A DNA stretch of 16,018 bases from Ichthyophonus hoferi (Eukaryota > Opisthokonta > Ichthyosporea > Ichthyophonida > Ichthyophonidae). Under the pieces are notes generated by a model. It was not told where the DNA came from. It was given only the letters and a program-made list of their open reading frames with translations, and ran no database searches. The stretch is taken from the NCBI GenBank assembly GCA_002751075.1, contig NAOQ01000078.1:158652-174669 (forward strand), read 5' to 3'. This document shows positions 1-7,200 of the stretch, in pieces. The translations under genes and the position numbers were made by a program. Every line of letters starts with the position of its first letter. Within the stretch, counting starts at the first letter, position 1.

Positions 1-491
1 CCCCCCTTGAATTTTATGTCGTCTATACATACAGAGCATCCTACTATTGTACTATATGTTCATATATGAATACATGCTATCATACTATTATACAGTCAGC
101 TCTGCGTATATATATAGTGGTTAAACTCTTCAAATCTGTATTATTAAGTGTCTTTTCCATATTAGTGATTTGAGCAAGCAAACTAATAGGGTGCAATAGG
201 TTTGTAACTGTTAACCGGAAATATGGACATGTTATGCTGCTAGGGGGATGAAGAGGGTAGTGATATGATTGGCATGTGCTTGTAATTCGTCGTGGTTATA
301 TATATATCTATATATGATATTGTTGCTAAGGTATATGGCTTGACCTGGACATGATTATTCACCAATGCGCGCGAGACATACTAGAACGAGAGTAAGGGAA
401 TGGAGTGTGTAGAGGGTGTGCCTATAAAGATCATTTCTAGTGGCACACACAACAACTAACCCTATTACGATATTCACTCTCCCTCACCCAG
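1..491 (+). other. Intronic or 5' flanking sequence of the SLC35C1-like gene
   Basis: I see no coding exon here. The stretch is AT-rich with TATA runs near 105-115 and 298-316. It ends in a pyrimidine-rich acceptor (CACTCTCCCTCACCCAG, ending at 491) that opens the terminal transporter exon. Because the downstream exon matches only the C-terminal third of the protein, this is most simply the last intron. A TATAAA at 423-428 could be read as a promoter element, but the missing N-terminal domains argue against that. Confidence 0.6.
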
Positions 492-851
492 CCTGCCATT
501 ATCATGGCCTCTCCTTTGATCTATGACCTCAAGTATTGGCTTATGATGACTCTCGGGGGAATGCTAGGTGTGTCTATTGGGATTGCAACAGCCCATCAAA
601 TACAAACTACTTCGCCGCTAACTCACAATATTTCCGGTACGGCCAAAGCAGCAGTGCAGACCTTGCTCGCATTATGGGCCTATCAAAACCCCATTACCCA
701 TCTAGGTTGTCTGTCTATTGCTATTGTACTAGGTGGTTCGTTACAGTACACCTTAACACGCAGACGGGAAATGATGCAGAAAGAACAAGCTGCTCAATCT
801 AACCCAACCTCTATGGTCGAACTAGATGCTATTGTTAGTAGTAAGACTTAG
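492..851 (+). CDS. SLC35C1: GDP-fucose transporter (SLC35C1-like), terminal coding exon
   Basis: The product belongs to the nucleotide-sugar/drug-metabolite transporter family; SLC35C1 carries GDP-fucose from the cytosol into the Golgi lumen in exchange for GMP, for fucosylation. The exon encodes the last 119 residues. It carries a segment very close to the family's penultimate helices: WLMMTLGG, then TSPLTHNISGTAKAAVQT, then a hydrophobic last helix ending in VLGGSLQYT, followed by a basic, cytosolic tail. Human SLC35C1 has W.MMTLGG, TSPLTHNVSGTAKA and VLGGSSAYTW in the same order and spacing. The acceptor CACCCAG ends at 491 and the exon starts in phase 0 (CCT GCC ATT ATC). The ATG at 504 is probably an internal methionine and not the start, because a 115-residue transporter would lack most of its ten helices. 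The stop is TAG at 849-851. Upstream exons lie outside the window. A truncated copy cannot be excluded, but conservation is good and a poly(A) signal follows. Confidence 0.9.
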   Translation, partial: PAIIMASPLIYDLKYWLMMTLGGMLGVSIGIATAHQIQTTSPLTHNISGTAKAAVQTLLALWAYQNPITHLGCLSIAIVLGGSLQYTLTRRREMMQKEQAAQSNPTSMVELDAIVSSKT

Positions 852-896
852 TACTAGTAGAGAGCTTGTAGATATGTGTATACTTATATAAACTAA

Positions 897-902
897 AATA
901 AA
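897..902 (+). terminator. Poly(A) signal AATAAA of the SLC35C1-like gene
   Basis: A canonical AATAAA hexamer lies 46 bases after the stop codon at 849-851. It implies a 3' UTR of only about 65-80 bases. Confidence 0.75.
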
Positions 903-987
903 GATGTCAGCTTACAGCTTGATACATTACATTACATATCCCTCGTATAGTTACTGTATAAAGAAAGTCACAGCATTCCCATTATAT

Positions 988-993
988 TTTATT
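988..993 (-). terminator. Poly(A) signal AATAAA of the PRKCSH gene (minus strand)
   Basis: TTTATT on the plus strand reads AATAAA on the minus strand, 31 bases beyond the PRKCSH stop codon (1024-1026). The implied 3' UTR is about 50 bases. Its expected cleavage region lies just short of that of the convergent transporter gene. Confidence 0.75.
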
Positions 994-1023
994 GGGTCAA
1001 TCATACAGGTGCATTTAAAAAAT

Positions 1024-1263
1024 TTAAAGTTCTTCATGTACAATGTGATGGAAGTCTTCCATGTCATCAGACATCACACCCTCCTCCTCCACTTCCACCT
1101 TTTCAGTCACCGTAATATCCTCAACATTAATGCCCAGTGCTGCCATTCTCTCTTTACTGGGGGCGGTGCAGGCAGCGGGAGTGTAGAAATCCATGGAGTA
1201 CACACACTTTTGGGGCTCGTTGACGTTCGTGATGGCATTCTCTGCACCACAGAGTACTTGAAT
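1024..1263 (-). CDS. PRKCSH: PRKCSH exon 13: end of MRH domain, acidic tail, HEEL signal, stop
   Basis: It starts IQVLCGAENAITNVNEPQKC, then VYSMDFYTPAAC, completing the MRH cysteines with the E (NEP) and Y (CVY) ligand positions (human STTEPSRCEYLMELMTPAAC). An acidic, variable tail follows and the protein ends FHHIVHEEL. HEEL stands where human PRKCSH has HDEL. The acceptor is CCTATACAG. TAA is at 1026-1024. Confidence 0.96.
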   Translation of the reverse strand: MQVLCGAENAITNVNEPQKCVYSMDFYTPAACTAPSKERMAALGINVEDITVTEKVEVEEEGVMSDDMEDFHHIVHEEL

Positions 1264-4200
1264 CTGTATAGGAAGATGGGAGAGGCAGTTGAGTTTGAGT
1301 TTATATATGATAGTGTGTACGTACGTATTTAGACAGTATGATAGTAAGTATGATAGTATGATATTAGATATAACAATAGAATAGTCCTTAGGATAAACGC
1401 AGTATGGTGTGGTACGTACACTAATCATTCTATCGGGACCATCCCAGCAATGTCTTCCACCTGTAAACTCAATCTTAGAATACTTGTCCGGAGTACCAGT
1501 GAAAGCCATGTTTTGCCTGAGAAAAAAAAGGTCATAGTTAGATTGTTATCATCTAACAATATATGCTGTGGCTATGACTATGCGGTCAATAGGCTGCTAT
1601 AACAATACAATAGATTAATATAACATAATACGACAATACAATACTACAACAGATTACTATAGCAATATTATAATAGATTAAGATAACAATACTACAATAC
1701 ACTACCACAACATAATACTACAATAGATTACGATAACATAATACTACAATACAACTACTATAACATACTATTACAATACACTACTACAATATAATGCTAC
1801 AATAGATTACAATAGCATATTACTATAATACACTGCTATAGCATACTAATACTAATACAACACGCTACTATATCACACCACTACAATATAGCTATAAATA
1901 CAGCAATTAGTTTAACCAATGAATCTCTCCCCCTGTCATAGCCCAATAAAGGCGCATTGATTCGCATTCCAGATTAAATGTAAATACAATACAGATATAT
2001 ATAGAATCATGCTTTTAAAATCCACCCATCAAAACCACAACTACTACAAAGATATAAATAGATTTCTACTTACTGACAGTCAATCAGCACAAGCCTCACA
2101 CACCAATCATCAATAGTTAGCAGGCATACTCACCCAAGACTAATTGAGCCTGGAGTCTGATCGACACCTTTGTAGAGACAAAGGGAATACTCAAACCTGT
2201 AAGCGATGTGCTTGGTGAATAATATAAACAATGGTCTAATTGGCCAGTACTCAGCTTTAAATTCCTGTCTCGAATAAGAAGAGAAAGAAAGATATACACA
2301 TATAAAAAAATGGGTAGAAATATGCTAATATGAAGATAAATGAACTGAGAAAGAGATAGTTGAGTAGATACATGTAAATAACCTTTGAAATATAGGGGTA
2401 GAAAGCAAGAGTTAAGGATAATCACATATAAGGATGTGCATATGTCCATGTATACATACGATAAAAGTATTTTCCTATCAAGGCTTTAATCATAATGCTC
2501 ATACATGAATCGGCTGCATTGTCTATGTTAATTATTTTAATATATAAGTAATGCAAAAAATCAGTTACATAGAGACTAGGAGGTAGAAAGGGTATCAGAG
2601 GAGGTTAAACACACACACACACATACTGTCATATACCTTATATACCTTACATATTATAAACCGTGCTATTAATATCATATGCTAAGGCTAGATCATATAA
2701 TAATAACATCTATACCCCAATTGCAAGGGTTTGATTGCTCTAATTGGATCGCTCAGAGAACTAGGCTTACAATCAAAAGATAAAATTAGAATATTAAAAG
2801 TTATTGGTTGTACGTCTTGCAATTAATTGCTATATATATATATATACACACATATATATGGAATCATATAAATAAGACATAAGAAAAGATCATATGAAAT
2901 ATGCAAACCACCACCCAAAGGATGCAATAAGTAAATATACAGATAATAAACAAACAATGAACCTTACTTGTCAGCATTGGTGTTAAAGCATTTCTCTCTC
3001 AGTGGCAAGAATTCATCTTCCAGACCGAAGTCCAACTTTAAGTCACCTTCAATCTTTTCCTTATTTCTTCCCCACTGTTCTACTTGGCTCTCATACTGCT
3101 CCTTAGCAGTCTCTGCATCTATATTTCCCCATACATATGTTATTATAGTGCACTATAGTGTATATGGTATACCATATATTGCTTAGCATTAACATGTGAT
3201 AGTTTATTGTATTATAATTAAATATATTTTACCATATTATCTTATTTTATAGTCAATTGCATTAAGCTATGTTAGAGTGTTCTATTATACTGTATTATAC
3301 TATAATTTATTATATTCTACTATGTTATACTGCAGAATAATAAAATAGGGAGCAATAGTCTCACTGCATCACAGGACATAATAGACAATTATTAATTAGC
3401 AAAGCCAATGAAAACAAACTCAAAACACACTCGGTAATACATTAAGTATATAAAAAAACAAATAGAATCAGTTTTCCACAAGGAATACTTCACAGATCAA
3501 CGATTTCAACACCTATTTAATTGTAGCGGCTGCATTTTAATTGGCACCACAGCACCTTATAACAAACAAGACTTATACACATACACATACACATACACAC
3601 ATATATAGATATACATTCCTCTTTCACGTCTTTCTTTTTTTCTGTTCACACATACATATATACATGTTTCTAAATATGTAATAATTCTGAATGTGTATAC
3701 AAACAGGGAATAGATAGTAAAGGACGACGCTCAAAATTATTCCTATCTTATTAACGTTTGTGATCATTATCTACTCCCACAGTCACGCTAGTAATACGGT
3801 ATGATATATATATATTGCACTGCTCACCCACCTTTCAAATCTTTCTGGGCTTGTGTCTGGGGCTTCTGTTCAGCAGGGTGGTAGTGGCCCCCCCCATGAT
3901 GCCCATGGTGATCATGATGGTGATGCTGTGCCCGACTTTGCTCCATGGCACGTCTCATTTGCCTTTCATTCTCGTCTAGGTCAGGGTCATAATTGTCTCC
4001 GGCTTCATCCTCAAACTCTTCGTCCTCTACAGGGAGGGCAATGTACGGTTAGGTTGCTAACTTATTGCTCCATGACTCCATGAGCCTATGTATCACATAA
4101 TATATAATGTGTTATAAAGGGATAGTTTTGACCCTAGGGTCTACTATTATCTGACCCAGTCTCTTTCGCATTATTGCTAGTCATACCCAGCTCTACAACT

Positions 4201-7200
4201 GCACATATCTTCTTTGTGTGTATATATATATCTATATCTCCATACTGTATATATAACCATGTAGCATGTACATACGGGGTGCACGCCTACAAGCAATTAA
4301 GTCAAATAAAGTGCCTAGATATACATATATGGACATGACAGATCAGACCACAAATGCATCTGTGACATGTGACTTACCCTCACCTGTGGTAGCCTCAGTA
4401 AGGGAATGGTAATCCTCGCCATAATTTTCTACGTCACACAACCCATCATATTAGTCAGTTATATAGGGCCTATCAGACTATTGTGTTCCTAAAGCCAAAA
4501 TCCTGCCACACCTATCCATGAAAAATATTTTAAAAATTACAATCGTTAGCTAAGCCAATAAACTGACGAGTATATTATCTTACTACTAGCTCATTGATGC
4601 TACGCATTTTATTTATACAAGTGCATTTCAGTTCTTTACCATCACTCCTTAGATGGTTATATTTTTATGGGCAGCTAACCAGAACCAGAATTTAAAGACA
4701 TAATTTGGTTTAACCAATCAGCAGATAATGTATAAAGCGAGCCTTACCCATGTCCCTATCGTCAGGATGCACATCCTCTGCGACGTCGCTCTTTTCCACG
4801 TCACTAGCAGTTGTAGCTGTAGGAGCTGGTAGCTTTATTAATTAGTACCTGGATATCTCATATCCAATTAGGAGTCAGAAGAGTGTCACAAACAATATGA
4901 CTGTGACATCATATCGTGCACTGGAGATAGCGATGAAAAAAGGGAACATGCGACAGCCAATGGCTCACAAGAGATAATGATTGGTTGATTAAGAAAGGTT
5001 CTCCTGGATTGAGTAATATAGTATGATAGGGTGCAAGAAGATAAAGTACAATCAAGTAAGATAAAATACGATAAAATATGCTAGATAGAGTAGGTGATGA
5101 TCAGAGATTAACGAATATTGACCAATCCAATGACGGAAACGTGACTTTTCCCGAATCATATTCATTGCCCTGTTCACATCTCTCTGCCTTCAAATACAGT
5201 TCTTTATGTCACCCTCTATATATATTTACATATTATATGATATTATATAATATTGCGCAACAAGATATTTCATTGCCTTATATCTTATTATACACATAAC
5301 GTACATACACCATACCACACCCTATACATGTCCCATGTCCCTATAATTGCAGATATGCTCCCATCTCCTGCCCCCATTAATATATCCTCGTGTACTGCGA
5401 TAAATCAGAAAAAGAATGCCAGGAGAAAATATATTATCCAGTCACCTGTCTGATTCATGGCTTCCTCTGCCTCCTTCTTCTCTTTCTCAACCAATAGCTG
5501 TGCGTTCTCAATGTCCACAAGGTTTTGCTTTTCCAATACGGTGGCTGAGGTTCAATAAAAAAACACGTTAATTTTATATATTGAGATAAATCTAGTACGT
5601 CATATACATAAAGTATTATATCATGTAATGGAATATAATATCCAAGATTAGAATATTTGGAAGTCAATAATAGCCTATACCTTTTCACTCCAAGCAATAT
5701 ATATATATATATCTATATTACACTATTGCTTTGTAGAAAACAATGGAGTATATAATATAATGATATATTATCTTTGCTATATATATTTAATGCTAATTAA
5801 TATAATTAAAGCTAATTACCTCACTATGCTATCCTTAAACAGAAAACAGTGAGAACCAAAATATATGCATTAATATATAATAATAATTATGCCATTTTAT
5901 TGGCTCAATGTATAAACTATGTCTATTAATCAACGGTGCTACTCTAGTATAGGTAATGATGAAATATACTAATATGCTTTCATAGTATATTATTATTTAC
6001 CTATGTATGTATACATTCATACTAAAATCTCGGTCAAATTCTGGCAGGACTGTGCTATGTACATTAATATAACATATCCAATCATATAAGATTATATATC
6101 ACAACATATCATACTCTATCACATCCTACCATATAAAAGCAAGGGCACATAGATGTATAATGCATAGGACATATGCTATTTACCTTTCTTTGTTGTATTT
6201 AAACGTAATAAAACACTTTATATCATTTTACTATGTGTATAATTATGAATATATAATGTAATAACTTAAAATTTTGTTTATATTAATCCACAAACCCGTA
6301 AATATTAAAATATAAAATACGTCCATAATTTTAATATAGCTTTATTAGTCGGTTACGGTCATATCTTTTTCTATACATACAAACGCACGTAGACACACAT
6401 GCATATATACATACAAACAAGTACATACCCGCATGTTGAGCCTTAACAGGTTCGGAAGCCTCAATAAGAGAAGCTAACTCCTGTGCACGGTTGATCATCG
6501 TCTCTCTCACCTTTTTAGCTTCTTCAATCATTATTAGCTTACGCATATAGCCCTGGAATAATAATTCAAACATTAGCAGGCTATTAAATATAATGATAAT
6601 TGCACGACTATCCCAGAAGCCTACATATTTTCTAACGGACTATTTGACCTTCAGCGTATACTATAGTGTATTATGATGTATTATAGTCACAATTTCCTAT
6701 ATTGTATGTAGAGTGGGCCAGGAGAACAAAGACTAAAAAGGACATTAACAATCATAGTAGTGACAATACTAACAACAAAGGCGTAAATGTTGGTATCGGT
6801 ATATGTATCAATAAATATAATAGGCAAATAAAGAACAAAATAAAAAATATAAAAAAACCACGTAAAATAAACAAAAGCAAAACAAAACGTATGATTAAAT
6901 ATGTCATGCCATTACCTGATATTGGATAGTAAGCATTTCTTTCTCCTTGACTAGTTCTACCTTAGCCAATGCCTCACACGTATCGGTGCACGCTCCAGTA
7001 GCATACTCATCGCTTCCATCACAACAATCTAATATTCAATTGGTCAGATATCATACCAATACTCAGCCAGTACTGTGATATATAATACGGTATTATATCG
7101 ATATATAGAAAAGTTTTTATGTAAGTATATCCAGGTTCCAGTTGCGTGTTTATCGCTTCCATTACAACAATCTAATACTCCATTGGTCAGATAACATACG

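Larger units (their letters stand above)
2197..2967 (-). other. PRKCSH intron 10
   Basis: 771 bases with an (AC)7 run at 2609-2622 and a (TA)8 run at 2831-2846 followed by further CACA/TATA. I see no exon or element. The 110-codon open frame that crosses the exon 11 side has no coding character beyond exon 11 itself. Confidence 0.75.
3119..3831 (-). other. PRKCSH intron 9
   Basis: 713 bases, AT-rich. It holds two adjacent perfect palindromes (3144-3157 and 3161-3178) close to its acceptor, and a (TACACA)4 run at 3576-3599. I see no exon. Confidence 0.75.

Noticed and set aside
504-851. A complete 115-residue small membrane protein starting at the ATG at 504
   Set aside because: The sequence aligns with the C-terminal part of GDP-fucose transporters, the homology extends to the preceding in-frame codons, and a good acceptor lies at 491. 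It is better read as a terminal exon.
904-1332. 142-codon plus-strand open frame
   Set aside because: It is the antisense of PRKCSH exon 13 and the intergenic gap, and has no recognisable domain.
3853-4083. Plus-strand open frame rich in His, Gly and Asp
   Set aside because: It is antisense to PRKCSH exon 9, whose sense frame continues the protein with correct splice phases.
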